Positions 44,645 to 54,133 are shown, counted from the first letter of the stretch. The stretch: DNA of 64,000 bases from Thermoflavifilum thermophilum (GCF_900116565.1 NZ_FPCJ01000001.1:2786540-2850539), one strand, 5' to 3'. The notes: generated by a model from the letters alone, not told the origin. A program made the numbers and translations.

Positions 44645-46012
44645 TCAAAAAGCTACATGCAGGCGAATGCTCCCCACAGCCACCGGACCGCGATCACGGT
44701 TGTATGCCGGATGAACAATCCATTGGAAATCACCGGTCAGCGTAATCAGCTGATGCAATGGGAACAGCGCATATAATTCGGCAATATTTTCAGTGGCATA
44801 GCGCAGTTTTCCGTCGCCAATCACAAAGCCATAACCACCAGCTTCCAGAAATTCCCGATGCGGAGCCGAAAGGCCATTCACCACAAATGCACACCCGATC
44901 TGCAGGAACCGATCTGAACGCTGCCAATACTTCTGCCTTGACGGAAGAGGAATCTGATACATACCTCCCGCGCTTATGGAACGATCAATTTCCGTAAATG
45001 CCCAGGTGGCAGTATGTCCGTCATTCCATCCGGCACGCAAAAAAGTTTGTACCCGGGCATTAGCGGTATAACTCATACTCACTCCCACTCCATATTTTGA
45101 ATGGCTCACAGGAGAAGGATCAATCACATCCATTGTGGTATCTGTGCCCAGCTTTTTGGCATGAACAACGGCTGCATATTCAGGTGCTGGAGTAAAATTG
45201 TTATATACATGTATGCCTGCGAACAACGGATGCTGACGCCATGTTCCGGTATAAGTGCATTCAATGGTCTCCGAATGACTGCGATGAAGATTCCAGTTTA
45301 ATGTACTGCCATTGGCATAAGTAGGCTCCAGGGCTTCTGCCATGCGGATAGTCCAATGCGGTGTCACATAGCCCAGCGAAACAATAGCATCATATCCCCG
45401 CGTATCAGCCGGAAAATCCCACGCTCCGTCGTCCATGATTGACCAATTGAGAAATTGCGTACGCGGATCGTGGCTCACCGGATTATTGTCAAATAAATCC
45501 GTCATCGAAAGCTTCCCGGCAATCATTTCCAGACGTCTGGAGGAAACATATCCGCCAAGCTGCAAGGGCTCATCCGCCTGAACATCGGATGAAGCACCCA
45601 ACGGAATATATTGTATTAGGTACAATCGAGCCACATATCCCTGAGGTGTTGGGTTATCCACGCGATAAATATCTCCATTGGTGAAACCGGCTATCCCACG
45701 CGCATCATTAAAACCCAATCCTCCTGAAATCTCCGGGCTGAAATAAACGGCTGCGTTGCGCCAAAGCCTTCTGCCACAAAACAAAGTAAAGGTAAGTGAT
45801 GATTTATGATCTGAAGAATCGGATAAACTGTTTTTGCCTGAATAAGCCGCATGAAACGCCGGATGATACTGGGTAATAAAAGTAAACTGACCATGTATAT
45901 TCCATGTCTGGTTTACAATCGAATCAACCTGCTGAGCCCGGGCCACACGAGCGATGCATGTAACCATGATTCCTGCAAAAACAACACGTGCATACTTGTA
46001 TTTTGTCGGCAT
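44645..46012 (-). CDS. OprB-like carbohydrate porin
   Basis: A 455-residue outer-membrane protein with a Sec signal (VVFAGIMVTCIARVARAQQ). OprB features: NIHGQFTFITQYHPAFHAAYSG, a strand-rich middle with LEMIAGKLSMTDLFDNNPVS and FLNWSIMDDGAWDFP, and a C-terminal beta strand GSIRLHVAF ending in aromatic Phe. It lets sugars diffuse through the outer membrane. It is convergent with the oxidoreductase and directly downstream of mgtA on the same strand. Confidence 0.85.
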   Translation of the reverse strand: MPTKYKYARVVFAGIMVTCIARVARAQQVDSIVNQTWNIHGQFTFITQYHPAFHAAYSGKNSLSDSSDHKSSLTFTLFCGRRLWRNAAVYFSPEISGGLGFNDARGIAGFTNGDIYRVDNPTPQGYVARLYLIQYIPLGASSDVQADEPLQLGGYVSSRRLEMIAGKLSMTDLFDNNPVSHDPRTQFLNWSIMDDGAWDFPADTRGYDAIVSLGYVTPHWTIRMAEALEPTYANGSTLNWNLHRSHSETIECTYTGTWRQHPLFAGIHVYNNFTPAPEYAAVVHAKKLGTDTTMDVIDPSPVSHSKYGVGVSMSYTANARVQTFLRAGWNDGHTATWAFTEIDRSISAGGMYQIPLPSRQKYWQRSDRFLQIGCAFVVNGLSAPHREFLEAGGYGFVIGDGKLRYATENIAELYALFPLHQLITLTGDFQWIVHPAYNRDRGPVAVGSIRLHVAF

Positions 46013-46042
46013 TTTTTGTGTTTAAATAGTTTTTTAAAAAGA

Positions 46043-48763
46043 TTATAACCATTGTCCAAACTTCCGGATATACCAGGTTTTCACCACCTGCGTGAGCACA
46101 CAATAGCTGGCAAGGATCAGAATCAGGTAAATGAAATACACGCCAGGCAAGGGTTGTAGGCCCAAAGCCGAAGCAAAGGGTGAAAACGGAATCCAGATAC
46201 CTATTGCTATAATGAAAATCGTAAGCGCAATAACAGGCCAGGTGGCCCAGCTTTCGATGAAAGGAATTTTCTTTGTGCGGATCATGTGTACGATCAACGT
46301 CTGCGAAAGCAAGCCTTCCACAAACCAGCCCGATTGAAACAGGCTTTGATGAGCAGGCGTGCTGGCATGAAAAATATGATACATCACAAAGAAAGTCACA
46401 TAATCGAATATGGAACTGATGGGGCCGATAAATACCATAAACCGGGCAATGCCTTCAGCTTCCCATTTGCGTGGAATGGAAATGTATTCAGCATCCATCT
46501 TGTCCCATGGAATGGAAATCTGCGACAAATCATACAGTAGATTCTGCACCAGCAGTTGAACAGGCATCATGGGCAAAAACGGAAAAATAGCACTGGCACC
46601 CAGCATGCTGAACATATTCCCGAAATTGCTGCTCACCGCCATCTTGATGTATTTGATGATATTGCCAAACGTACGACGGCCGTAAATCACACCTTTGCGC
46701 AATACCATCAGATCTTTTTCCAGCAAAATGATATCGGCACTTTCTTTAGCAATGTCCACAGCCGTATCCACCGAAATTCCCACATCGGCCTGTTTCAATG
46801 CAGCTGCATCGTTGATACCATCACCCAGAAAACCCACGGTATGTCCCATCGACTGCAGCAGTTTCACCACACGCGCCTTTTGCATGGGGCTGAGCTTGGC
46901 CAGAATGCTGGCCTGCTTCAAATGGTTTTTCAGGGTGTCATCATCCATCTTCTCCACATCCGCACCCAGCAGAATGTGCTGGGTTGAAATGCCTACATCT
47001 CTGCATATTTTGCGAGCTACCACATCATTATCGCCGGTGAGCACCTTGATTTGCACACCGAGTTTTTGAAGAGCCTCAATAGCGGGGCGAGCCGAAGGTT
47101 TGGCCGGATCCAGAAATCCAATGAATCCCGTAAACACCATATCGCGTTCATCTTCCACCGTATAATTCAGCGGACGGGGCTCATATTCCCTGATAGCTAC
47201 CAGCAACACCCGCAGGCCGTCTTCATTCAATTCACAGGAAATACGCAGAATATTTTCTTTCATTTCCTTTGTAAGCGGAATCACCGGATCGCGATAAATG
47301 TGCAGGGAGCGGTTTTCATCGGGTTGAAAGGTATAGCTGCACAAATCAATCATTTCTTCCACAGCTCCCTTGCACACCAGCAGGTGTTTTTGATTGGGCA
47401 GTTTCACGATGACCGACATGCGGCGGCGCTGGAAATCGAAGGGAATTTCATCCACCTTTTCGTATTGTTCTTCTTCCCTGAACAATGCATGTTCCTGGGC
47501 ATGCTCCAGCACAGCCAGGTCCAGCAAGTTTTTCAGGCCGGTCTGGTGATAACTGTTCAAATAAGCCCATTTCAATACCTCATCATCGTCCACACCATGC
47601 ACGTTTAAATGCCGTTCCAGCACTACCTTGTCGAGCGTAAGGGTACCGGTTTTATCGGTACACAACACATCCATAGCACCAATATTCTGGATGGCGTTCA
47701 GCCGTTTCACAATTACCTTGCGGCGGCTCATGTTGATGGCACCCTTGGCCAGATTGGTGGTTACGATCATGGGCAGCATTTCGGGTGTCAATCCTACCGC
47801 CATGGCCAGGGCAAACAAAAATGCATTGACCCAGTCGCCTTTTGTGAAACCATTGATCAAAAACACCAGCGGCACCATGATCATCATGGCCCGGATCAAC
47901 AGCCAGCTTACGTTGTTTACGCCCCGATCAAAGCTGGTTTCTGCTCTTTTGCGGCTTAGTGTGCGACTCAATGAACCCAGATAGGTCTGATTGCCGGTTA
48001 CTACCACGATAGCCAGTGCCGAGCCGCTCACCACATTGGTACCCATAAAGGCAATATTGCTCAGCTCAAAAACGGAAACAGCTTGTGGATCGGCCACAGG
48101 GGCTGCATGCTTTTCCACTGGCACCGATTCGCCGGTCAGCATGGCTTGCGTGATAAACAGATCTTTGCTGGTGAGAATCCGACAGTCGGCCGGTAACATG
48201 TCGCCCGCAGCCAGCCAGATGATGTCGCCGGGTACCAATTGCTGAATGGGAATTTCCTTTCTGCCGAGCCCTTTCCGTAAGACGGTGGCCGTGGTTTTCA
48301 CCATGCTTTTTAATGCTTCCGCCGCCCGGTTGCTCCGATATTCCTGCCAGAAACGGAGAAATGAACTCACCAGAATCATCACCAGGATCACGGCCAGCGT
48401 GCTGTAATCGCGCTGTCCGGGCGGAGAAAACCACACATCTGTAAAAAAAGAAATGATGGCAATAATGGCCAGCACGCCTACAAAAGGATTCATAAATGCT
48501 TCCATCAGCTGCATATACCAGGCAGGTGCCCGGTCATGGGTGATTTCATTCAACCCATATTGTTCAAGCCTTTCTTCGGCTTCTTCCTGCCACAAGCCTG
48601 TTTCATCACTTTGCAGGGCCGAATACACTTCCTCACCAGATAGTGCTGCTATCTGCTGCAATCTGTGTGCTCCGGGAAATTCAGGGTTGACCTGATTCCC
48701 GTTATGGTTCTTATTTCCTGTAACAGCAACTTTGCGATGAAATACCTGTGCGATGGATATCAT
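46043..48763 (-). CDS. mgtA: Magnesium-importing P-type ATPase
   Basis: A 906-residue P3B-type ATPase that moves Mg2+ inward. Motifs: LTGESVP, PEMLPMIVTTNLAKGA (transmembrane region), phosphorylation loop VLCTDKTGTLT, KVLTGDNDVVARKI, and GDGINDAAALKQADVGI. The N-terminal region has GLNEITHDRAP, a typical Mg ATPase start. A 226-nt leader candidate precedes it. The leader contains two mutually exclusive hairpins, described as a separate feature. The porin gene follows 30 bp downstream. Confidence 0.94.
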   Translation of the reverse strand: MISIAQVFHRKVAVTGNKNHNGNQVNPEFPGAHRLQQIAALSGEEVYSALQSDETGLWQEEAEERLEQYGLNEITHDRAPAWYMQLMEAFMNPFVGVLAIIAIISFFTDVWFSPPGQRDYSTLAVILVMILVSSFLRFWQEYRSNRAAEALKSMVKTTATVLRKGLGRKEIPIQQLVPGDIIWLAAGDMLPADCRILTSKDLFITQAMLTGESVPVEKHAAPVADPQAVSVFELSNIAFMGTNVVSGSALAIVVVTGNQTYLGSLSRTLSRKRAETSFDRGVNNVSWLLIRAMMIMVPLVFLINGFTKGDWVNAFLFALAMAVGLTPEMLPMIVTTNLAKGAINMSRRKVIVKRLNAIQNIGAMDVLCTDKTGTLTLDKVVLERHLNVHGVDDDEVLKWAYLNSYHQTGLKNLLDLAVLEHAQEHALFREEEQYEKVDEIPFDFQRRRMSVIVKLPNQKHLLVCKGAVEEMIDLCSYTFQPDENRSLHIYRDPVIPLTKEMKENILRISCELNEDGLRVLLVAIREYEPRPLNYTVEDERDMVFTGFIGFLDPAKPSARPAIEALQKLGVQIKVLTGDNDVVARKICRDVGISTQHILLGADVEKMDDDTLKNHLKQASILAKLSPMQKARVVKLLQSMGHTVGFLGDGINDAAALKQADVGISVDTAVDIAKESADIILLEKDLMVLRKGVIYGRRTFGNIIKYIKMAVSSNFGNMFSMLGASAIFPFLPMMPVQLLVQNLLYDLSQISIPWDKMDAEYISIPRKWEAEGIARFMVFIGPISSIFDYVTFFVMYHIFHASTPAHQSLFQSGWFVEGLLSQTLIVHMIRTKKIPFIESWATWPVIALTIFIIAIGIWIPFSPFASALGLQPLPGVYFIYLILILASYCVLTQVVKTWYIRKFGQWL

Positions 48764-48919
48764 AATTCAGGATTTAAGGATGAAACAACTGAGTTTCTTT
48801 TTGCATGAACCAGCAAATGGCCATGCATGCAGATCCTTAACTCCTGTACGGCGAAGGAAAATAAAACTGATAAAACAATTGCAAGCGTGCCGGAATAAAC
48901 GAACGAATGAAGAAGAAAC

Positions 48920-48973
48920 GCATAGCTCACGCTTTATTACCCGCTGCAGGCAATAAAGCGGCTATGCAGCGGG
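48920..48973 (-). promoter_or_regulatory. mgtA leader with two mutually exclusive hairpins
   Basis: On the minus strand the leader reads in order CCCGCTGCA, CGCTTTATT, TGCAGCGGG, AATAAAGCG, with GCATAGC and GCTATGC flanking. Hairpin A pairs CCCGCTGCA with TGCAGCGGG (9 bp). Hairpin B pairs CGCTTTATT with AATAAAGCG (9 bp), extended by GCATAGC with GCTATGC (7 bp). They share segments, so only one can form. This is what a metal or translation-sensing switch would look like in front of mgtA. No family match is known to me. Confidence 0.5.
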
Positions 48974-48995
48974 CAGGTTAAACCATTCGGATAAA

Positions 48996-49003
48996 CAAAC
49001 GTA
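48996..49003 (-). promoter_or_regulatory. Putative -7 box for mgtA
   Basis: TACGTTTG on the minus strand fits TAnnTTTG, with a TTTC about 21 bp upstream as a weak -33 partner. A start near 48989 would place the alternative hairpins at the very beginning of the transcript, giving a leader of about 226 nt. The rest of the 315-bp gap between mgtA and the LacI gene shows nothing else clear. Confidence 0.4.
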
Positions 49004-49078
49004 ATCGACTGTCAGCTTCCATGTGAAATGGATTTGGCGGCGCAAAGGTAAGTACACCCGTGTAAATAAAAAAAATTC

Positions 49079-50143
49079 TTATGCCGAATGAATCCATTCA
49101 GCAGCAGACTGATTGGATAAAGCCTGCCCCAAACTCCGTGTCGAATCCCGGATCACAAGAGCGGAAGGAATCACATAATGCATTTGTTCCAATATGTCTC
49201 GTTTCTTTTCAATTTTTCTGAACAACAGTTCGGCGGCTTTTTTCCCGATTTCAAATGCGGGCTGCGTAATGGTGGTGAGCGGTGGAGCCAATAAGGGAGC
49301 GGTTTCTAAGTTTGAAAAAGCAAGCACTTTTAGCTGACTCGGAATGCGGATGTGCCGTTTCTGGCAAATATGATAGACCAGCAATACCAGCTTTTCCACA
49401 GCCGCAAAGATGCCATCAGGTGGCTGGGTACTGCAAAGCAACTGATCAAGCTGGTCGTAAAACAGATCCATATCCTTGGCAATCAATACTGTAGATTCAT
49501 TTACGGGCAACTGATATTGCTGCAAGGCATCCAGAAAGCCCTGCAATCTTTTTCGGGTGATGGATAAATGCAGTGGCAGGGTTAAATGATACAAATGCCT
49601 GCAGCCTTGCTGAATCAAATGCACGGTGGCATGGTAACTGGCTTCATAGTCGTTGGTCGTAACCGTTGGGAAACCGCTATCCTCACATACCCTGTCAAAG
49701 AATACCAGCGGAATCCCATGCTGGTGCAAACTGCGAAAATGCGCAATATCCTGTGTACCGGCACATACAGAAGCCAACACCCCATCCACTCGCCCACTCT
49801 GCAAATGGCGAATCAGCGAAATCTCCTGCTCCATTTGCTCATGCGTGATGTAAATCAATACATGATACCCTTTTTGCCGGGCTACCCATTCAATGCCATT
49901 TACTACATGCGTGAAAAAATTATTAGGCAGTTCAGGTAATACCACTCCAATGGTTTTGCTTCTCTGCCGCCTGAGGCTGCTGGCATAGGGATTGGGTTCA
50001 TAATTCAGTTGACGCGCCAGTGCAAAAACTTTCTGTTTGGTTTCCTCGCTGATCTCATAACTGTCGCGCAATGCACGGGATACGGTAGATACAGCCAGAT
50101 TTAATTCACGGGCAATGCGTTTCAGATCTATTTTCTCTGCCAT
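49079..50143 (-). CDS. LacI-family transcriptional regulator
   Basis: A 354-residue protein from the ATG at 50143. The N-terminal LacI helix-turn-helix is KIDLKRIARELNLAVSTVSR and ALRDSYEISEETKQKV, followed by the hinge LNYEPNPYASSLRRQRSKTI and the sugar-binding domain (VVLPELPNNFFTHVVNGIEW, HLYHLTLPLHL, TTITQPAFEIGKKAAELLF). It is divergent from the GH88-GH3 genes with 113 bp between starts, and a candidate operator at 50188-50201 lies there. It probably represses those genes and itself. Confidence 0.92.
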   Translation of the reverse strand: MAEKIDLKRIARELNLAVSTVSRALRDSYEISEETKQKVFALARQLNYEPNPYASSLRRQRSKTIGVVLPELPNNFFTHVVNGIEWVARQKGYHVLIYITHEQMEQEISLIRHLQSGRVDGVLASVCAGTQDIAHFRSLHQHGIPLVFFDRVCEDSGFPTVTTNDYEASYHATVHLIQQGCRHLYHLTLPLHLSITRKRLQGFLDALQQYQLPVNESTVLIAKDMDLFYDQLDQLLCSTQPPDGIFAAVEKLVLLVYHICQKRHIRIPSQLKVLAFSNLETAPLLAPPLTTITQPAFEIGKKAAELLFRKIEKKRDILEQMHYVIPSALVIRDSTRSLGQALSNQSAAEWIHSA

Positions 50144-50187
50144 AAGCGAAAAATACAAAAAATATCATTCAGTTTAACGCTATTTAC

Positions 50188-50201
50188 GGAAACGATTGCA
50201 C
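50188..50201. promoter_or_regulatory. Candidate LacI operator upstream of GH88-GH3
   Basis: GGAAACGATTGCAC lies between the divergent LacI and GH88 genes and shares AACGATTGC with 27254-27267. A TTG at 50211 and CATCTTTG at 50234-50241 (one mismatch to TAnnTTTG, 20 bp apart) could be the GH88 promoter, so a bound repressor would sit just upstream. This is pattern evidence only. Confidence 0.4.
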
Positions 50202-50256
50202 AAAAAACACTTGCAGTTTTTACCCATTTCAAACATCTTTGTCCAAACACAACAAC

Positions 50257-51450
50257 ATGCGGTTGCTTATTATATTTTGTTGGATCTTCAGCCACACACA
50301 AGCCAGATTTACCCATCACCCATTCGCATCGGATACCTTGCCCATCCATCGAGTTGTGCAACTGGCTGCACAACAAACCAAGCATTACCTATCCGCACAT
50401 CGCGATACCCTGCAGTTTCTACACAGCGAACATGCAAATGGCGAACCCGTGGAAGCCAATCTCCATGGCTGGACAGCCGGTTTTTTCCCGGGCAAGCTCT
50501 GGTATCTGTATGCTTTCACCCAAAATCCGTTCTGGAAGCAGGAAGCCCTGGCCTATACCCAACCTTTGGAAGCCGACGATACCCTTACCACGACCCACGA
50601 TCTGGGTTTTATGGTGGGTATTCCGTTTGAAAAAGCTTATAAAGCTACTCACCACACCCCGTTCCGCGAGGTATTGATCCGCGCAGCCCGCTCCCTCACC
50701 CAACGTTTTCACCCGCAGGTGGGCGAAATCAAATCCTGGGACGGCGGCCCCTGGCATTACCCGGTGATTGTAGATAACCTGATGAACTTAGAGCTGCTCT
50801 TCCTTGCAACGAAGCTTACGGACGACAGCAGCTTTTACCGGATCGCCGTCTCCCACATCAACCACGATTTGCGATATCGCTTCCGAAACGACTTCAGTAC
50901 CTACCATGTGCTGGACTACGATCCGGAAACGGGCAAACTGTTGGCCCGGAAAACCTGGCAGGGATATGCGGACAGCAGCTGCTGGTCGCGCGGACAGGCC
51001 TGGGCTATATATGGACTTACCGTGGCTTATCGCTATACCCGGAATCCGGAATATCTGTTCTATGCCCGTCAGGCTGCCGATTATTTCATCAACCACATCA
51101 AAACAATTTCAGATCATATCCCGCCCTGGGATTTCAACGCGCCCGATAGCCTGCAACAGCTGAAAGATGCTTCTGCCGCAACCATCGCGGCTTCGGCCCT
51201 GCTGGAGCTGAGCAACTATGTTCCGGGAAAGACGCATGCTTACGAACACTGGGCCGTGCAAATGCTGCAAAGCCTGTGTATGCCGACCTATCTGAACACG
51301 GATTCGTCAGGCTTTCTCTTGGTCAAACATGCTACCGGCGATGCGCATCACCACCGGGAAATGGATGTGCCATTGATTTACGCAGACTATTATTTGTTGC
51401 AGGCATTGTGGAGATATAGCCACATGCATACAGCCGATTTTTTGTTTTAA
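50257..51450 (+). CDS. Secreted GH88 unsaturated glucuronyl hydrolase
   Basis: A 397-residue protein from the ATG at 50257 with a Sec signal (RLLIIFCWIFSHTQA). The alpha/alpha-barrel GH88 fold is shown by TTTHDLGFM (catalytic Asp115) and VIVDNLMNLELLFL (Asp173), in line with the two essential Asp of the family, plus WSRGQAWAIYGLTVAYRYT and DASAATIAASALLEL. It removes unsaturated uronic acid from polysaccharide-lyase products. Its stop codon touches the start of the GH3 gene, so they form one operon under the divergent LacI regulator. Confidence 0.9.
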   Translation: MRLLIIFCWIFSHTQARFTHHPFASDTLPIHRVVQLAAQQTKHYLSAHRDTLQFLHSEHANGEPVEANLHGWTAGFFPGKLWYLYAFTQNPFWKQEALAYTQPLEADDTLTTTHDLGFMVGIPFEKAYKATHHTPFREVLIRAARSLTQRFHPQVGEIKSWDGGPWHYPVIVDNLMNLELLFLATKLTDDSSFYRIAVSHINHDLRYRFRNDFSTYHVLDYDPETGKLLARKTWQGYADSSCWSRGQAWAIYGLTVAYRYTRNPEYLFYARQAADYFINHIKTISDHIPPWDFNAPDSLQQLKDASAATIAASALLELSNYVPGKTHAYEHWAVQMLQSLCMPTYLNTDSSGFLLVKHATGDAHHHREMDVPLIYADYYLLQALWRYSHMHTADFLF

Positions 51451-53820
51451 ATGTTTGTCATCATGAAAACAACCAGTTCAGTATTCATCTTCCTGCTCAT
51501 AGGCCAGCTTTCTTCCATGGCCCAGTCCATTTATCACCAGGGCTGGATTGATTTCAATAAAAACGGGAAAAAAGATGTGTATGAAGATCCCCGTCAGCCC
51601 ATTGAAAAACGAGTGGATGATTTGCTTCGCCAGATGAATCTGAACGAAAAAACCTGTCAGCTGGCCACGCTCTACGGCTATGGTGCCGTGCTGCAGGACC
51701 GCCTGCCTACGCCAGCCTGGAAAGACAGCATCTGGAAAGATGGAATAGCCAATATCGACGAACAACTGACCGGCCTGCGAAAAGATACCGTATATGCTTA
51801 TCCTTACTCCGCTCATGCAAAAGCCTTGAACGAAATCCAGCGTTTTTTTGTGGAGCAAACCCGGCTGGGGATTCCGGTGGATTTTACCACCGAAGGCATA
51901 CGCGGACTCAATCACATGAAAGCCACCTATTTCCCGGCCCAGATTGCCCAGGCCTGTGCGTTCGATACTGCACTGGTGTACCAGATTGGCCGGGTTACGG
52001 GCCGGGAAGCCCGGGCCTTGGGCTACACCAATGTGTATTCTCCCATCTTGGACGTGGCTTCTGATCCACGCTGGGGACGTACGGAAGAAACCTATGGCTG
52101 CGATCCTTTTCTGATCGGAGAATTAGGCAAGCAGGCCGTCAGGGGATTGCAGGATGAACGGGTGGTTTCCACCTGCAAGCACTTTGCGGTGTACAGCATC
52201 CCCATCGGCGGACGGGATGGCCGCGTGCGTACCGACCCACAAGTGCCGCCCCACGAAATGGAAGAAATTTACCTGCATGCCTTCCGCGAAGCTTTTCAAA
52301 AAGCAGGTGCACTGGGCACCATGGCTTCCTATAACGACTACGATGGCGTGCCTATCGTGGCCAACAAACATTTCCTCACCGATATCCTGCGCAAGCAATT
52401 TGGTTTTAAAGGTTATGTGGTGAGCGACAGCCGGGCGGTGGAAGACCTGGTTACGAAATACCATGTGGCTTCCGATGAAATAGATGCAGCCCGGCAGGCG
52501 CTGGGAGCCGGACTGAATGTGCGTACCGATTTCAGCTCTCCATCCGATTTTATTTTGGCCGTCAGGAAAGGAGTTCGGGAAGGTAAAATTCCCATGTCGG
52601 TGATTGATGCACGAGTGCGAGAGGTGCTGTATGTGAAGTTCTGGTTGGGTTTGTTCGATCATCCTTATGTTGCCAATCCCGCTGCCGCCGATACCATCGT
52701 ACACAGTGCCTCCAGCCAGGAATTGGCTTTAAAGGCAGCCCATGAAGGCATTGTGCTGCTGAAAAATGAAGGAAATCTATTGCCTCTCGACGCCCATTCG
52801 ATTCATACAGTGGCCTTGATTGGTCCCAACATGAAGGAAGAACGGAGCTTGTTATCGCGCTACGGCCCCGTTCACACCCATGTCACCACCCTGTATGAAG
52901 GCATCACCGCGGCATTGCCCCCTGCGGTTCAGGTCCTCTACACAGAAGGATGCCACCATGTGGATGCCCATTTCCCTGAAAGCGATATCGAATATTTCCC
53001 GCCCACACCCGCAGAGGAAGCCATGATGGACTCGGCTGTAGCCATAGCCCGCCAGGCCGACGTAGTAATCATGGCTATGGGCGATAACAACCAGACCGTA
53101 GGTGAATCGCGCTCGAGGGTAAACCTGAAGCTGCCCGGCCTGCAAGATGAGCTCGTGCGCCGGATCGCCGCTTTGCACAAACCCACGATTCTTTTGCTGG
53201 TGGGAGGGAAACCTTTCACGATCAACTTTGCCCAACAACATATTCCCGCTATCGTGGAATGCTGGTATCTGGGCGAGAAAATGGGCACAGCTGTAGCCGA
53301 TGTGCTTTTTGGAAAATACAACCCCAGCGGAAAGCTGTGCATACCTTTTCCCAAATTCGTGGGGCAGATCCCGCTTTCCTTCCCCTTGAAACCCGCTGCC
53401 GATGCGGGCGGCAATGCCAGCGTTACCGGCTGGCTTTATCCGTTTGGCTATGGCCTGAGCTATACCACCTTTGCATACAGCAACCTGAAAATCGACTCCA
53501 GCCTCTGGCAGTCGAAGGGACAATTGCTGGTGAGCTGTACCCTCACCAATACCGGTACACGCGCAGGCACGGAAATCGCACAATTGTACATCCATGACGA
53601 GCTGAGCTCGGTGACAACCTATGTAGAAAAACTGAGGAGCTTCGCCCGGGTTTCCCTGCAGCCGGGCGAAAGTCGAACCATCACCTTTACCCTGCACCGG
53701 GAGGATTTAAAGCTCTTGAATGCTTCCGGGAAATGGGAACTGGAACCGGGCTGGTTTGATATCTGGATAGGGGCATCGTCGGCCGATATCCGGCTCAGGG
53801 GGAGGATCTGGCTGAAATAA
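51451..53820 (+). CDS. Secreted GH3 beta-glycosidase
   Basis: A 789-residue protein from the ATG at 51451 (a second ATG at 51463 is possible) with a Sec signal ending near GQLSSMAQS. GH3 features: TTEGIRGLNHMKATYFP, STCKHFAVYS, and the nucleophile Asp326 in YVVSDSRAVEDLV; then the alpha/beta sandwich with VALIGPNMKEERSLLSRYG and a C-terminal fibronectin-III-like domain (LKIDSSLWQSKGQLLVSC). The gene abuts GH88. Its last 16 codons recur at 61394-61440, on the other side of the inserted region. Confidence 0.93.
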   Translation: MFVIMKTTSSVFIFLLIGQLSSMAQSIYHQGWIDFNKNGKKDVYEDPRQPIEKRVDDLLRQMNLNEKTCQLATLYGYGAVLQDRLPTPAWKDSIWKDGIANIDEQLTGLRKDTVYAYPYSAHAKALNEIQRFFVEQTRLGIPVDFTTEGIRGLNHMKATYFPAQIAQACAFDTALVYQIGRVTGREARALGYTNVYSPILDVASDPRWGRTEETYGCDPFLIGELGKQAVRGLQDERVVSTCKHFAVYSIPIGGRDGRVRTDPQVPPHEMEEIYLHAFREAFQKAGALGTMASYNDYDGVPIVANKHFLTDILRKQFGFKGYVVSDSRAVEDLVTKYHVASDEIDAARQALGAGLNVRTDFSSPSDFILAVRKGVREGKIPMSVIDARVREVLYVKFWLGLFDHPYVANPAAADTIVHSASSQELALKAAHEGIVLLKNEGNLLPLDAHSIHTVALIGPNMKEERSLLSRYGPVHTHVTTLYEGITAALPPAVQVLYTEGCHHVDAHFPESDIEYFPPTPAEEAMMDSAVAIARQADVVIMAMGDNNQTVGESRSRVNLKLPGLQDELVRRIAALHKPTILLLVGGKPFTINFAQQHIPAIVECWYLGEKMGTAVADVLFGKYNPSGKLCIPFPKFVGQIPLSFPLKPAADAGGNASVTGWLYPFGYGLSYTTFAYSNLKIDSSLWQSKGQLLVSCTLTNTGTRAGTEIAQLYIHDELSSVTTYVEKLRSFARVSLQPGESRTITFTLHREDLKLLNASGKWELEPGWFDIWIGASSADIRLRGRIWLK
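53774..53814 (+). repeat. Left copy of the GH3-tail direct repeat
   Basis: A 41-bp segment at the end of the GH3 gene is repeated at 61394-61434 with only two differences, both in one Arg codon and synonymous (AGG to CGA); the next residue differs (Lys here, Glu in the right copy). Both copies encode SSADIRLRGRIWL before a stop. The two copies bracket the AT-rich region 53.8-61.4 kb. Confidence 0.85.
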
Positions 53821-53825
53821 CGGCT

Positions 53826-54018
53826 GCCAGACAAGGACTGATTGGATATTCCACCTGCAATTCACCCTCCAATATGGTGCCTTTGCTGGTGCTGCGTTCA
53901 CCGCAGGTTCACCCCGGCGATACCACTATTTGTGCGGGAGTTCAACCACGCTGCGTGCTCAGGAGGGTTATACCAGCTACCTGTGGAGCACGGGAGCCAC
54001 CCCACTCAGCATCAGTAT
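53826..54018 (+). pseudogene. Fragment of a large secreted repeat protein, frameshifted
   Basis: Starting 6 bp after the GH3 stop, one frame reads ARQGLIGYSTCNSPSNMVP, then LLVLRSPQVHPGDTTICAG. Near 53930 the frame shifts and continues SSTTLRAQEGYTSYLWSTG, ATPLSISI. The two parts together match the Ig/PKD-like repeat of T9SS-type gliding or adhesin proteins (CNSPSN...DTTICAGSSTTLRA...YLWSTGAT). A single base is missing between them. There is no start codon or signal peptide. The intact protein at 62897 is a candidate parent of the same family. Confidence 0.65.
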
Positions 54019-54133
54019 ATGGTATCTTATGCTATTTTTAAATCAATGCATTTTTGTAGGAACAGATAGAAGAGGGAGCATACCTTTTACTTTCCAGAAA
54101 TTTCGTAAAATCATCCAAAGTTTTCTGTTTCAA

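Noticed and set aside
48920-48973. H-type pseudoknot in the mgtA leader
   Set aside because: Segment order would allow it, but the linker between the last two strands is 1 nt and cannot span a 9-bp stem, so alternative hairpins are more likely.
49045-49065. Short palindrome TACACCCGTGTA as a terminator of the LacI gene
   Set aside because: The two arms leave only a 2-nt loop, and no T-run follows on the minus strand, so it cannot be a normal terminator hairpin.
52852-53697. Long minus-strand ORF inside GH3
   Set aside because: Antisense to a clear glycosidase gene; no homology or start signal seen.
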